NCBI RefSeq assembly: GCF_014204815.1
Contig: NZ_JACHMC010000001.1
Span: forward strand, 1,364,001-1,428,000
Reading direction: 5' to 3'
DNA: 64,000 nucleotides
Source: Micrococcus flavus
Lineage (GTDB): Bacteria; Actinomycetota; Actinomycetes; Actinomycetales; Micrococcaceae
Shown: in pieces, positions 50,239-59,194 of the stretch
Layout: each line of letters starts with the position of its first letter
How positions within the stretch are numbered: the first letter of the stretch is position 1
The notes under the pieces: model-generated
Database searches by the model: none
Told to the model about the DNA's origin: nothing
The model's input: only the letters and a program-made list of their open reading frames with translations
Made by a program: the position numbers and the translations under genes

Positions 50239-51860
50239 GCGCCCACCTCCCCCTCGGGCGTCAAGCCCATCATGCGCATCTCCCGTGCCACGGTGTGCTC
50301 GGGCGAGCTCTGCGTGCGAACGCGTGCGGCCGCGGCGGCCGACATCCGCGTGAACAGCGCAGGGTCGGCCATGAGGCGGACCATGCCGTCCGTCAGACCC
50401 CCGACGTCCTCATACCCGGCGACCACAGCGCAGCCCTCGTCCGTGAACTCGGGGATCGCAGCGGCGCGGTTGGTGACCGGCACCAGTCCCGACGCCATCG
50501 CCTCGTCACGGGAGACACCCTGGGAATCGGCGCGGGTGGGCACGAGGAAGATCCCGTACTCACGATGCAACCGGGCGATCTCGGCCTGATCCGCGAACCG
50601 GCGCTCGACCGCCACGTTGGCGTCCCCCGCGAACGCTTCTTCGAACAGCCCGAAGTGCTTGCCGTCACCGATGACGCGCACCTGGACCCGATCCCACCAC
50701 GGGGTCTCGCGGAGCCGCTGCAGCGCGGCGACGGCCAAATCCGGCCCGTAGTTCAGGTTCGCGGCCGAGCGCACCCACAGCACCTTGAACCGCTGCTCGG
50801 CGTCTTTGGGCATGTAGCGGAACAGGTCCGTGTCGATCACGTTGTGCACGATCGCGGTGCGGCGGCCGGGGAACACGAGCTCCAGGTCCTCCTGGGCGGC
50901 GCGCCGCCACCACCGGGAGACGAAGACGAACCGCTCCGGCCCGTGGGGGTGTGCCAGGACCTCCCTCCAGAACCGCTGCAGCGTGATCGAGTGCTCCACG
51001 GCGTCGTCGAGCTGCTGCTGGGTCCGGTGGTTGCGCACGGTGCGGATCCAGCGCCGGGACTCGTAGCCGTGCATGAAGGCGAACAGCCGATGACCGGACA
51101 CGTGGTCACGCATCCGCTCCCATTGGAACCGGTCCAGGAAGTGCACGCCCACGGAGGCATAGGACTGGGTGTCCAGCAGGTGACGCAGCTCCTCCCCCCG
51201 CCCGACGATCACGGGCACCCCCTCGTGGACGTAGGTGCCCGGCTCGGAGGAGGCCGACACCACCGCGACGTGCACTCGCACTCCGGCGCGGCGGAAGTAC
51301 ATGACCCGCCGGTGGACGAACCCGTTGCCGTAGGCGTTATCCGCGGAGGGGTACGCCGCCAGCACCACCAGGTGCAACGGGCCTTCCTCGCCTTGCTCCG
51401 ACGTGGCCAAATCAAGGTAGCGGGCGACGCGCTCGGGAGCCTGGTCGCGGTCGTCGTCCTCGTGAGGGGTGGGCGGCAGGGGCTCCAGCGGCTCACGGAA
51501 GAGGCGCCGCTTCAGGACGGCGTTCTCCAGCTGGAGGAGGGTGACCGCCTCCCGCTCGGTGTAGGTGTCGCCGACATCCGCGATGTGCAGGAACCCTCGG
51601 TAGGCGTTCGGGGCAGCACTGCGACCTACGGTGGGCGCCGTCGGGGCCGGCACCTGGTCCCCGCTGGGAGAGGCCACCGATGCGTAGTCGGCCAGGATGC
51701 GGCGCAGCCGCGCCTTGCCCGGGGTGCTCTCCGGCAGCGCGCGGAACGCGCCGCCGATCGCGGCGCCGGCGGGGCCCGGGAGCCCCTGCGTCCAGCGGGC
51801 ACCGTCCCGCAGGGTGTGCCGCACCTGCTGCTTCCAGGTCCGCTTCCGCCGCGCGCTCAC
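50235..51860 (-). CDS. Glycosyltransferase family 4 protein
   Basis: 541 residues from GTG 51860 (GTGA overlap with the oxidoreductase). A basic N-terminal part (about 1-110) includes a coil (ERE-AVTLLQLENAVLKRRLF). The GT-B domain starts LHLVVLAAYPSADNAYGNGFVHRR; later RFVFVSRWWRRAAQEDLE, TAIVHNVIDTDLFRYMP, KVLWVRSAANLNYGPDLA, and the donor site GIFLVPTRADSQGVSRDEAMASGLVPV with its EX7E-like Glu. Likely adds a sugar in glycan repeat assembly. Confidence 0.85.
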   Translation of the reverse strand: MSARRKRTWKQQVRHTLRDGARWTQGLPGPAGAAIGGAFRALPESTPGKARLRRILADYASVASPSGDQVPAPTAPTVGRSAAPNAYRGFLHIADVGDTYTEREAVTLLQLENAVLKRRLFREPLEPLPPTPHEDDDRDQAPERVARYLDLATSEQGEEGPLHLVVLAAYPSADNAYGNGFVHRRVMYFRRAGVRVHVAVVSASSEPGTYVHEGVPVIVGRGEELRHLLDTQSYASVGVHFLDRFQWERMRDHVSGHRLFAFMHGYESRRWIRTVRNHRTQQQLDDAVEHSITLQRFWREVLAHPHGPERFVFVSRWWRRAAQEDLELVFPGRRTAIVHNVIDTDLFRYMPKDAEQRFKVLWVRSAANLNYGPDLAVAALQRLRETPWWDRVQVRVIGDGKHFGLFEEAFAGDANVAVERRFADQAEIARLHREYGIFLVPTRADSQGVSRDEAMASGLVPVTNRAAAIPEFTDEGCAVVAGYEDVGGLTDGMVRLMADPALFTRMSAAAAARVRTQSSPEHTVAREMRMMGLTPEGEVGA

Positions 51861-52840
51861 AGCTCCACGTACTCCCCGCGCTCGCCCGAGGCGATCAGGG
51901 CCTCGGCCACGCGCAGCGTCGCCAGGCCCTCCTCGAGGGAGACGTGGTCCTGGCCCTCGCCGAGGATCGCGTCCCGGAAGGCCTCGTGCTCGGTGCGCAG
52001 GGGCTCCGCCTTCGGGAAGGCGTAGCGGATCACGTCGCCCTCGGACACGCCGCGGAAGCTGGCCACCTGGTCCCACTGCGTGGGCACGGAGCCGTTGGCG
52101 TGGAACACCAGGTCCGCCGTGACGGTGTCCGCCACGAGCGAGCCGCGCTCGCCGGTGACGGTGGTCCGGCGGATCTTCTCCGGGGAGAGCCAGTTCACGG
52201 CGTGGTGCGTGATGACGCCCGACTCGAGCCGGCCGGTGGCCACCACCATGTCCTCGTGCGGGCGGCCGGAGGCCGTGAGGGTCTCCGCGGCTACGCGCGC
52301 GTAGGGGCTGCGGGCTAGCCACGCGGTGAGGTCGATGTCGTGCGTGCCCAGGTCCTTGACCACGCCCACATCCGCGATCCGGGCCGGGAACCCGCCCTGG
52401 CGGAGGGTGGAGATCTGGTAGACCTCGCCGAGCTCGCCCGCCTGCAGGCGCTGGCGCAGCTGCTGCAGGGCCGGGTTGAAGCGCTCGATGTGGCCGACGG
52501 CGCCCACCAGGCCCGCCGCAGCGAACGCGTCCACGAGGCGCTGGCCGGCCTCGACCGAGTGGGCGATGGGCTTCTCGACCATCACGTGCACGCCGGCCTC
52601 GGCCAGCGCCAGGCCGACCTCCTCGTGCAGTCCGGTGGGCACGGCGCACACCACGGCGTCCATGCCGTGCTCGATCAGGCCCTGCACGGAGTCGTACAGG
52701 GGGAGGTCCCCGGCGGCGCCGTGCGGGTCGCCCATCGCGTCCGCCACGGCCACCAGCTCGGTGCCCTCGATCGAGCGCATCACGCGCGCGTGGTGGCGGC
52801 CCATCATCCCCAGGCCGATCAGTCCGGTGCGCAGGCTCAT
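51857..52840 (-). CDS. Gfo/Idh/MocA oxidoreductase, WbpB-like
   Basis: 327 residues. The NAD site is TGLIGLGMMGRHHARVM, the EKP motif with its catalytic Lys is MVEKPIAHSVEAG, and the late His is in DLGTHDIDLTAW. WbpB oxidises C-3 of UDP-GlcNAcA to the 3-keto sugar for the next enzyme, an aminotransferase. That is the next gene here and overlaps by four bases (ATGA). The WbpB role is assigned from this context. Confidence 0.8.
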   Translation of the reverse strand: MSLRTGLIGLGMMGRHHARVMRSIEGTELVAVADAMGDPHGAAGDLPLYDSVQGLIEHGMDAVVCAVPTGLHEEVGLALAEAGVHVMVEKPIAHSVEAGQRLVDAFAAAGLVGAVGHIERFNPALQQLRQRLQAGELGEVYQISTLRQGGFPARIADVGVVKDLGTHDIDLTAWLARSPYARVAAETLTASGRPHEDMVVATGRLESGVITHHAVNWLSPEKIRRTTVTGERGSLVADTVTADLVFHANGSVPTQWDQVASFRGVSEGDVIRYAFPKAEPLRTEHEAFRDAILGEGQDHVSLEEGLATLRVAEALIASGERGEYVEL

Positions 52841-53940
52841 GCCGCGGCCTCCTCGACGACGGTGTTCACGGCCTCCACCACGCGGGCCACATCCTCGTCC
52901 GTGAGGGAGGGGTGCACCGGGAGGGAGAACACGGTGGCGGCGGCGGTCCGCGTGTTCGGCAGATCCGCCTCGATCCGGAACGAGGGCAGCTCATTGGTGG
53001 GCACCGGGTAGTACACGCCCGTGCCCACGCCGAACTCGTCCTTGAGGCGGTCGCGGATCGCGTCCCGCGCTCCGGCCAGGGTTTCGGGCAGGCGCACGGT
53101 GTACTGGTGGTACACGTGCTCGGCGCCCTCGGCCACCACGGGAACGGCCACTCCGCGCAGCTCGGCGTCGAAGCGGGCGGCGATCTGCCGGCGTCGCTCA
53201 GTCCAGTCCAGCACCTTCGTCAGCTGCACCCGGCCGATGGCGGCGTGGATGTCCGTCATGCGGTTGTTCAGGCCGACCAGCTCGTTCTGGTACTGCACTT
53301 TCATGCCCTGGTTGCGCAGCATGCGCATGCGCCGGCCGAGCTCCGGGTCCTTGACGGACACCATGCCGCCCTCGCCGGAGGTCATGTTCTTCGTGGGGTA
53401 GAGGCTGAACATGGCCCACGCCCCGAACGTGCCCACGCGGCGGCCGTGCAGCCGGGCGCCGTGCGCCTGGGCGGCGTCCTCGTAGATCTCCAGGCCGTAC
53501 TCGTCGGCGATCTCCTGCAGCCGGTCCATCGGCGCCGGGTGCCCGTAGAGGTGCACCGGCATGATGCCGCGGGTGCGCTCGGTGACCTTGGCGCGCACGT
53601 CGTCGGGGTCCAGGGTGTAGGTGTCCAGGTCGATGTCCGCGAACACCGGGGTCGCTCCGGTCAGGGCGACGGCGTTGCCCGTGGCGGCGAAGGTGAAGGC
53701 GGGGACGATCACCTCGTCCCCGGGGCCGATCCCGGAGGCCAGCAACCCAAGGTGCTGCCCCGAGGTGCCGGAGTTCACGGCCACGCAGTCCCAGCCCTCC
53801 ACGAGGACTCGGCCGAACTCCTCCTCGAAGGCCTTGACCTCCGGGCCCTGGGCGACCATGCCCGAGCGGAGCACGCGGTCGACGGCGGCGCGTTCCTCGT
53901 CGCCGATGATGGGCTTGGCGGGCGGGATGAACTCAGCCAC
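52837..53940 (-). CDS. DegT/DnrJ/EryC1/StrS aminotransferase, WbpE-like
   Basis: 367 residues from a GTG start. It begins MAEFIPPAKPIIGDEERAAVDRVL. The PLP lysine is in SLYPTKNMTSGEGGMV, with PLP contacts in NSGTSGQHLGLLASGIGPGDEV and EDAAQAHGA. It would transfer an amino group to the 3-keto sugar made by the WbpB-like enzyme, giving UDP-GlcNAc(3NH2)A. It overlaps the acetyltransferase gene by 8 bases. Confidence 0.87.
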   Translation of the reverse strand: MAEFIPPAKPIIGDEERAAVDRVLRSGMVAQGPEVKAFEEEFGRVLVEGWDCVAVNSGTSGQHLGLLASGIGPGDEVIVPAFTFAATGNAVALTGATPVFADIDLDTYTLDPDDVRAKVTERTRGIMPVHLYGHPAPMDRLQEIADEYGLEIYEDAAQAHGARLHGRRVGTFGAWAMFSLYPTKNMTSGEGGMVSVKDPELGRRMRMLRNQGMKVQYQNELVGLNNRMTDIHAAIGRVQLTKVLDWTERRRQIAARFDAELRGVAVPVVAEGAEHVYHQYTVRLPETLAGARDAIRDRLKDEFGVGTGVYYPVPTNELPSFRIEADLPNTRTAAATVFSLPVHPSLTDEDVARVVEAVNTVVEEAAA

Positions 53941-54553
53941 GGGTGTCCTCCTGATCCTCGGCCGGGCGCAGCACGCCGTCGACCTCGATGAACGTCTCGG
54001 ACGTGTCCGGGCAGACCCAGGCTCCGTCCTTCTCCTCGAGCCGGCGGCCGGTCCGGCCCACCCAGCCGATCCGACGCGCGGGGACCCCGGCCACGAGACC
54101 GAAGTCCGGCACGTCGCGGGTCACCACGGACCCGGCGGCCACGAGTGCCCACGCGCCGATGCGCACGGGGGCCACACACACGGAACGGGCGCCGATCGCG
54201 GCCCCGTCGCCGATGTCCACGCCCACCGCGTCCCAGTCCGAGGCGGACTTCTGGGACAGGTCCGGGTTGACGGCGCGGGGGTAGGTGTCGTTGGTCAGCA
54301 CCACCGCGGGGCCGATGAACACGCCGCGGCCCAGCGTGGCCGGCTCGTACACGAGCGCGAGGTTCTGGACCTTGCAGTCGTCGCCCATCGTCACGCCGGT
54401 GCCGATGTAGGCCGAGCGCCCCACGATGGTCCGCTCCCCCAGCCGCGCGTCCTCGCGCACCTGTGCGAGGTGCCAGATCTTCGAGCCGGCCCCGATCCGG
54501 GCGGCGTCCGAGACGTCCGCCCCGGGGGCGACGAACACGTCCTGCCGCGTCAT
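53933..54553 (-). CDS. Acetyltransferase with left-handed beta helix, WbpD-like
   Basis: 206 residues from ATG 54553, after GAGGGAAGA. Hexapeptide repeats run from VFVAPGADVSDAARIGAGSKIWHLAQVRED through GAWALVAAGSVVTRDVPDFGLVAGVPARR. The C-terminal segment (CPDTSETFIEVDGVLRP) resembles the end of WbpD-type enzymes. It would N-acetylate the 3-amino group to give UDP-GlcNAc3NAcA. It lies 12 bases after the dehydrogenase gene. Confidence 0.85.
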   Translation of the reverse strand: MTRQDVFVAPGADVSDAARIGAGSKIWHLAQVREDARLGERTIVGRSAYIGTGVTMGDDCKVQNLALVYEPATLGRGVFIGPAVVLTNDTYPRAVNPDLSQKSASDWDAVGVDIGDGAAIGARSVCVAPVRIGAWALVAAGSVVTRDVPDFGLVAGVPARRIGWVGRTGRRLEEKDGAWVCPDTSETFIEVDGVLRPAEDQEDTRG

Positions 54554-54564
54554 GGCGTCTTCCC

Positions 54565-55872
54565 TCAAGCCTCGGTGCTCGCGTGCGGCAGGCCGATGAC
54601 ACGGCGGGTCACGCCGTCCCAGGTCCGCGCGTCGGTGATGTTGCGCCCGTCCACGAGGGTGCGCACGCCCGGCAGGTCCGCCGGGGAGAGCGTGCGGTAC
54701 TCGGCGTGGTCGGACTGGATGACCGCCGCGTCCACCTCCGTGCCGAGGTGGTACGGGGCGAAGCCCAGCGTCGCCAGCTCGGCGTCCTCGTACATCGGGT
54801 CGTGGACGGCGACGTCGGCGCCCGCCTCGGTCAGGGCCTGCACGGTGGCGAACACGCCGGAGAAGGCGGTCTCCTTCACCCCGCCGCGATAGGCGGCGCC
54901 GAGGACCACGACGCGCTGGCCGGCGAGGTCCCCGTGGGACTCGGCCAGCAGCTGGACGGCGTAGGAGGGCATGCCGGCGTTGACCGCGCGGGCCGTGCGG
55001 ACGATGTCCGCCGCCGGGTCATTCCACAGGTACAGGCGCGGGTAGACCGGGATGCAGTGGCCGCCGACCGCGATGCCCGGGCGGTGGATGTGGCTGAACG
55101 GCTGGGAGTTGGAGGCCTCGATCACCTGGTAGATGTCGATCCCGTTCGCGCCGGCGTAGCGGGCGAACTCGTTGGCCAGGCCGATGTTCACGTCGCGGTA
55201 GGTGGTCTCGGCCAGCTTGGCCATCTCGGAGGCCTCGGCCGAGCCCAGGTCCCACACGCCGTTGGGGCGCTGCAGGTCCGGACGCTCATCGAAGTCCAGG
55301 ACAGCCTCGTAGAACTCGCGCGCCCGCTCGGCGCCGGCGGCCGAGAGCCCGCCGATCAGCTTCGGGTACCGGCGCAGGTCCTCGAACACCCGGCCGGTCA
55401 GCACGCGCTCCGGGGAGAACACGAGATGGAAGTCCTCGCCCTCGGTCAGTCCCGAGCGCTCCTCCAGCATGGGCTTCCAGCGGGTGCGGGTGGTGCCCAC
55501 GGGCAGGGTGGTCTCGTAGGAGACCAGCGTCCCGGGGGTCAGGTGCTTCGCGAGCTCCGCCGTGGCGCCGTCCATCCAGCCGAAGTCCGGACGCGCGTCA
55601 TCGTCCACGAACAGCGGGACCACGAGCACCACGGCGTCGGCGCCCGGGATCGCGTCCCCGTACTCGGTGGTGGCGCGCAGCCGGCCGTCGGACACGGCCG
55701 TGGACAGCTTCTCCTGCAGGTGGGCCTCGCCCGGGAACGGCTCGGTCCCCGCGTTGACGAGGTCCACGACGGCGGCGTTGACATCCACCCCCACCACCTC
55801 GTGCCCCTTGCTCGCGAACTGCACCGCGAGCGGCAGGCCGATCTTCCCGAGGGCGACGACGGCGATCTTCAT
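54565..55872 (-). CDS. UDP-N-acetylglucosamine 6-dehydrogenase-like, WbpA-type
   Basis: 435 residues from ATG 55872. The Rossmann motif is VALGKIGLPLAVQFASKGHEVVGVD. The active-site Cys is about residue 273 in VGGHCIPVYPRLYLW, with the conserved Lys in MAKLAETTYRDVNIGLANEF. It oxidises the C-6 of a UDP-sugar to a uronic acid. Neighbouring WbpB-, WbpE- and WbpD-like genes point to UDP-GlcNAc as substrate. The Tyr after CIPV, where many relatives have Asp, is noted. First gene of its transcription unit. Confidence 0.85.
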   Translation of the reverse strand: MKIAVVALGKIGLPLAVQFASKGHEVVGVDVNAAVVDLVNAGTEPFPGEAHLQEKLSTAVSDGRLRATTEYGDAIPGADAVVLVVPLFVDDDARPDFGWMDGATAELAKHLTPGTLVSYETTLPVGTTRTRWKPMLEERSGLTEGEDFHLVFSPERVLTGRVFEDLRRYPKLIGGLSAAGAERAREFYEAVLDFDERPDLQRPNGVWDLGSAEASEMAKLAETTYRDVNIGLANEFARYAGANGIDIYQVIEASNSQPFSHIHRPGIAVGGHCIPVYPRLYLWNDPAADIVRTARAVNAGMPSYAVQLLAESHGDLAGQRVVVLGAAYRGGVKETAFSGVFATVQALTEAGADVAVHDPMYEDAELATLGFAPYHLGTEVDAAVIQSDHAEYRTLSPADLPGVRTLVDGRNITDARTWDGVTRRVIGLPHASTEA

Positions 55873-55973
55873 CCTGGGCCAGGATCCTTCCATGTGGCGG
55901 CGGGCCCGGGGCGGGCCGATGTCCGGACGTCCCCGCCGTCGATGATTGACGACATGAGGACGCCCGGCACAGA

Positions 55974-55979
55974 CCCTAC
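55974..55979 (-). promoter_or_regulatory. Candidate -10 box of the wbp-like operon
   Basis: TAGGGT on the minus strand, about 102 bases before the ATG of the WbpA-like gene and just after the terminator of the upstream unit. Confidence 0.4.
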
Positions 55980-55996
55980 CGCGCTCGGCCCGGAAT

Positions 55997-56022
55997 GCCC
56001 CGACCGCCGTCGGCGGCGGGGC
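55997..56022 (-). terminator. Terminator hairpin after the dual glycosyltransferase gene
   Basis: GCCCCGACCGCC (55997-56008) pairs with GGCGGCGGGGC (56012-56022) with one bulged base, 15 bases past the stop codon on the minus strand. The rest of the 165-base gap holds the promoter above. Confidence 0.55.
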
Positions 56023-56036
56023 GATCCCGACCGGGC

Positions 56037-58337
56037 TCAACCCAGGCCGAGCGCCTCCGCCCACGCGCGGGCCACGGAGCGCTCGTCGAACGCGAGCACG
56101 CGCTCGCGCATGCGCTCGGACCACTCCAGCCTCCGCTGAGCGTCCTGGGTCAACTCCAGGATCCACCGGGCGGCGGCCTCGCTGTCCGGATGGACGAGGT
56201 CCGCCCCGAACACGCCGGCGGCGCCCGGCCGGTCCCAGATCACCGGGATCGCCCCGGCGGCCATCCCCTCGGCCGGGGCCAGGTGGAAGCTCTCCACGGA
56301 GCTGGGCGAGAGGACCCACCCCATGCGCCGCAGCCACGTGCCCATGTCCGCGCCGAACGGCTCGAACGCCACGGACCGGTGGAGGTCCTCCGCCCCGAGC
56401 CGGGCGAACAGGTCCAGGTACCCCTCCCTCTGGAGGGGCTTGTGCCACTCGTGCCGGTACTCCCAGGGCATGCGGCCGCGCACGTGCAGGGTGAACCGAT
56501 CGTCCTCCGCCCGCAGGGTGCGCAGCAGGTCCAGGGCACGGTCCAGGCGCTTGCGCAGGGGCACGATCCCCACCAGACCCAGGCGGAACTCCGCGCCCGC
56601 CAACGGCTCGCGGGACAGGTCCGCCACGGAGACGGCGTTGGGGATCACCCGCACGCGCGCCGGGTCCGCACCGAGAGCCGCCACGGTCAGGTCCCGGTAG
56701 TGGTCCGACACGGTGATCAGGGTGTCCACCGCGTCCAGGTCCAGATCCCGCAGCCATGCGCCGCGCAGCTCGAACATGTGGAGGCGGACCGCGAGGCGCT
56801 GCCCCGCGCGCTTGTGCCGGGCGTACCACACCGCGTTGGGTCCGGCCCACTCGCACAGCACCACGTCCGCCCACGCGACGTGCTCCCGGGAGGCGGACTC
56901 GTCATGCCGGTGCAGACCCGCCCACGCGTCGATCCTCAGCTCCACGCCCGGATGCGCGCGGAGCAGGTCGAGCAGCTCGCCGGCGAACTTGAGGTCGTGA
57001 CCCGCCACCAGCACGCGCAGCGGGCGGCCCCCCGCCGCGCCTCGCGCCGCAGGAGCAGCGCCCGGCGCAGCACCCGGCACGACGCGCTCGAGGTAGCCTC
57101 GCAGCACCTCAGCGCGGGCCGAGACCCGGTACGGAGCGGCGGCGGCCACGGCACGCTCGGCGAGCGCGCCCAGGCGCGGCCGGGCCTGCGCCAGGAGCCG
57201 GGCCACGCCCTCGACGGAGTCGGTGTGCGGGTCCACGAACAGCGGCCAGTCCGCCCCGAGCAGGCGTTCGTGCGCCGCGGTGCGGTTGAGCACCGGGGGG
57301 ACGCCGAGGGCGCAGGACTCCAGGACCTTGGTGGACATCTCGAGGCTCACGTCCAGGGCCGGGGACCGCCAGCTCAGGGCCACATCGGCCCGGGCGGTGC
57401 GGTCCAGCGCCTCTGCCCGCGGCACCCCGCCGGTCCAGGTCACGCCGGCGTCCGGAGCCTCCATGAGGGCGTGCATGCGTCCGTTGAACGTGGGGTCCGC
57501 CTTCTCATGGTGGACCTTGTCCCCCACCATCGTCAGGTGCGCGGGGACGCCGTGGCCCGCGAGGGCGGGCACGAGGGCCGGCATCAGATCGGTCCGCCAA
57601 TCGCGGGCGAACTTGCCGGTGTAGACCAGCTGCAGGGGACGGCCGGCGTCGGAGTGCGCGGCGGCCTCGCCGTGGGCCCGGGCCTGGGCGGCGGAGGAGA
57701 CGAGCGCGTCCGGGATCATCGGGGTGAGCACGAGCGTGCGCCCGGCCGCCTCCGGCACGAAGGCTTCCAGCACGGCGCGGGCGTCCTCGGTCTGGGCGAG
57801 CATCACACGGCTCGCGGCGGCGATCTCGCGGACGGTCTTCAATTTGACGGGGGCCGCGGACGTGGCCGGGTAGCCGAGCTCGGTGACGTAGGACCACAGC
57901 CGGCCCGGGAACGCGCCGCGTCGAGCGGCCTCGGCGCACAGGTGGATGCCGCGCACCATCACCACGTCCGGGTGCACCCGCTCGGCGAGCTCCTCGAGGA
58001 CCTCGACGGCGCGGGGGCGGTCCATCTGGTCCTTCCCCGGTTCAGGGCGGGCCTCGTGCAGAGTGACCCCGGCGAGCGCACGCAGGCCCGCGGTCAGCAC
58101 GTCGCGGCGCTCGTGCGCCTTGAGCTGGACGTGGACCTCGGCGCCGGCGGCCACCCAGGTCTCGGCCATCGAGCCCAGCCACACGGCGGAGCCGTCCAGG
58201 ACGTTCAGGTCGACGTCCCCGTACAGGAGGACCACGGGGCCCTCCCCCGCACGCGGTGAGGACGGCGGACCCGTCTCGGCCGAGGCGTCCGGCGCCGTCT
58301 GGTCGTCCAGGGGGGTCGGGTCGAATGCGGTGCTCAT
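56037..58337 (-). CDS. Two glycosyltransferase domains fused in one protein
   Basis: 766 residues. Domain 1 (about 35-430) is GT-B: VVLLYGDVDLNVLDGSAVWLGS, LQLVYTGKFARDWRTDLMPAL, GDKVHHEKADPTFNGRM, and DVALSWRSPALDVSLEMSTKVLE. A Gly/Ala/Pro linker (about 445-465) follows. Domain 2 (about 465-766) starts RVLVAGHDLKFAGELLDLLRA, with RVIPNAVSVADL, GLVGIVPLRKRLDRALDLL and LSPSSVESFHLAPAEGMAAGAIPVIWD. Domain 2 is a paralogue of the C-terminal domain of the gene at 46140. It may add two sugars in turn. ATG 58337 overlaps the next stop (ATGA). Confidence 0.82.
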   Translation of the reverse strand: MSTAFDPTPLDDQTAPDASAETGPPSSPRAGEGPVVLLYGDVDLNVLDGSAVWLGSMAETWVAAGAEVHVQLKAHERRDVLTAGLRALAGVTLHEARPEPGKDQMDRPRAVEVLEELAERVHPDVVMVRGIHLCAEAARRGAFPGRLWSYVTELGYPATSAAPVKLKTVREIAAASRVMLAQTEDARAVLEAFVPEAAGRTLVLTPMIPDALVSSAAQARAHGEAAAHSDAGRPLQLVYTGKFARDWRTDLMPALVPALAGHGVPAHLTMVGDKVHHEKADPTFNGRMHALMEAPDAGVTWTGGVPRAEALDRTARADVALSWRSPALDVSLEMSTKVLESCALGVPPVLNRTAAHERLLGADWPLFVDPHTDSVEGVARLLAQARPRLGALAERAVAAAAPYRVSARAEVLRGYLERVVPGAAPGAAPAARGAAGGRPLRVLVAGHDLKFAGELLDLLRAHPGVELRIDAWAGLHRHDESASREHVAWADVVLCEWAGPNAVWYARHKRAGQRLAVRLHMFELRGAWLRDLDLDAVDTLITVSDHYRDLTVAALGADPARVRVIPNAVSVADLSREPLAGAEFRLGLVGIVPLRKRLDRALDLLRTLRAEDDRFTLHVRGRMPWEYRHEWHKPLQREGYLDLFARLGAEDLHRSVAFEPFGADMGTWLRRMGWVLSPSSVESFHLAPAEGMAAGAIPVIWDRPGAAGVFGADLVHPDSEAAARWILELTQDAQRRLEWSERMRERVLAFDERSVARAWAEALGLG

Positions 58338-59194
58338 GCGTGGTCCTCCCGGGTGGTGGGACGGAGGGCGGGCTCGGCGTCGTGGAGGACCGCCAGGACC
58401 ACGTCCGCGACGCCCCGCGGCGCGTCCGTGGGGTCCTCGGTGTAGTGGATCGGCGGGGCCGGGTCCAGGACGTCGAGCGCCTGGACGTCGGGGTGCGCCA
58501 GCAGTGTCGGGGCGCCGAGGTGGCTGCGCCGACCCGTGCCGGCCGCCAGCCACGTGGTGACGCCGCGGGCGGCCCCCTCCTCGACGGCGGCCATCACCTC
58601 GCGCAGCAGCCCCACGCCCTCGGCGTCCAGGGCGCCGCCCCACACGCCGGTGAACCCCTCGAGGTCCAGGACGGCGACCTCCACGCGGCCCATCACGGCC
58701 CGCGCCGTGCCGGGCACGAGCGGCTCCACGGCGTGTCCGGCGGCGATGAGGGCCGCCTCGAGGGCGGGGCGCGCGAGGACCGCCACCCGCCGCCCCCCGC
58801 CGGCCGGACGGGACCGGTCCGGGTGCGCCCCGTGCAGGGCGCGGTCCAGGCGGGCGGCGGCGCCGGCGTCGTCCCGGACGCTCGCCGCGGCACGGCCGGC
58901 GACCTTCACGCCCTCGGCCTTGGCCTCGACCAGCAGGTCGAGCGGGTCCATGGCCGGCGCGGGCCGTCCCCGCCCGCGGCCTCGGCCCCGACCCCGGGGG
59001 GCGTTCGGGTTGCGCGGGGCGATGCGGGCGGCGGCCCGCACGCGCACGGAGACCGGCTCCGGGAGGGCGCGGACCGCGCGGGCCACGCGGCGGCGCACCT
59101 CCGGGCTCAGCTCGGGCTCCACGCGGCGGCGGGCGGCGCGCAGGACGCGCCCGCCGGCGCTCACGACACGGCGGGGCAGCGGCTTCTCAGGCAT
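58334..59194 (-). CDS. Unknown protein of the glycan locus
   Basis: 286 residues. I recognise no family. The N-terminal 80 residues are very basic and contain an RGRGRGRGRGR run (about 67-77). The remaining 200 residues have alternating hydrophobic strands and Ala-rich helices (RRVAVLARPALEAALIAAGHAVEPL, GRVEVAVLDLEGFTGVWGG, VTTWLAAGTGRRSHLGAPTLLAHPDVQALDVLD, with PIHYTEDPTDAPRG). This could be a Rossmann-like or degenerate GT-B half. It lies between two glycosyltransferase genes and overlaps both (4 and 8 bases), so it is probably co-produced. Confidence 0.65.
   Translation of the reverse strand: MPEKPLPRRVVSAGGRVLRAARRRVEPELSPEVRRRVARAVRALPEPVSVRVRAAARIAPRNPNAPRGRGRGRGRGRPAPAMDPLDLLVEAKAEGVKVAGRAAASVRDDAGAAARLDRALHGAHPDRSRPAGGGRRVAVLARPALEAALIAAGHAVEPLVPGTARAVMGRVEVAVLDLEGFTGVWGGALDAEGVGLLREVMAAVEEGAARGVTTWLAAGTGRRSHLGAPTLLAHPDVQALDVLDPAPPIHYTEDPTDAPRGVADVVLAVLHDAEPALRPTTREDHA

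Noticed and set aside
56037-58337. Two separate glycosyltransferase genes joined by a frameshift
   Set aside because: The reading frame runs unbroken through a Gly/Ala/Pro linker, with no ribosome site or stop/start overlap at the junction; it reads as a true fusion.
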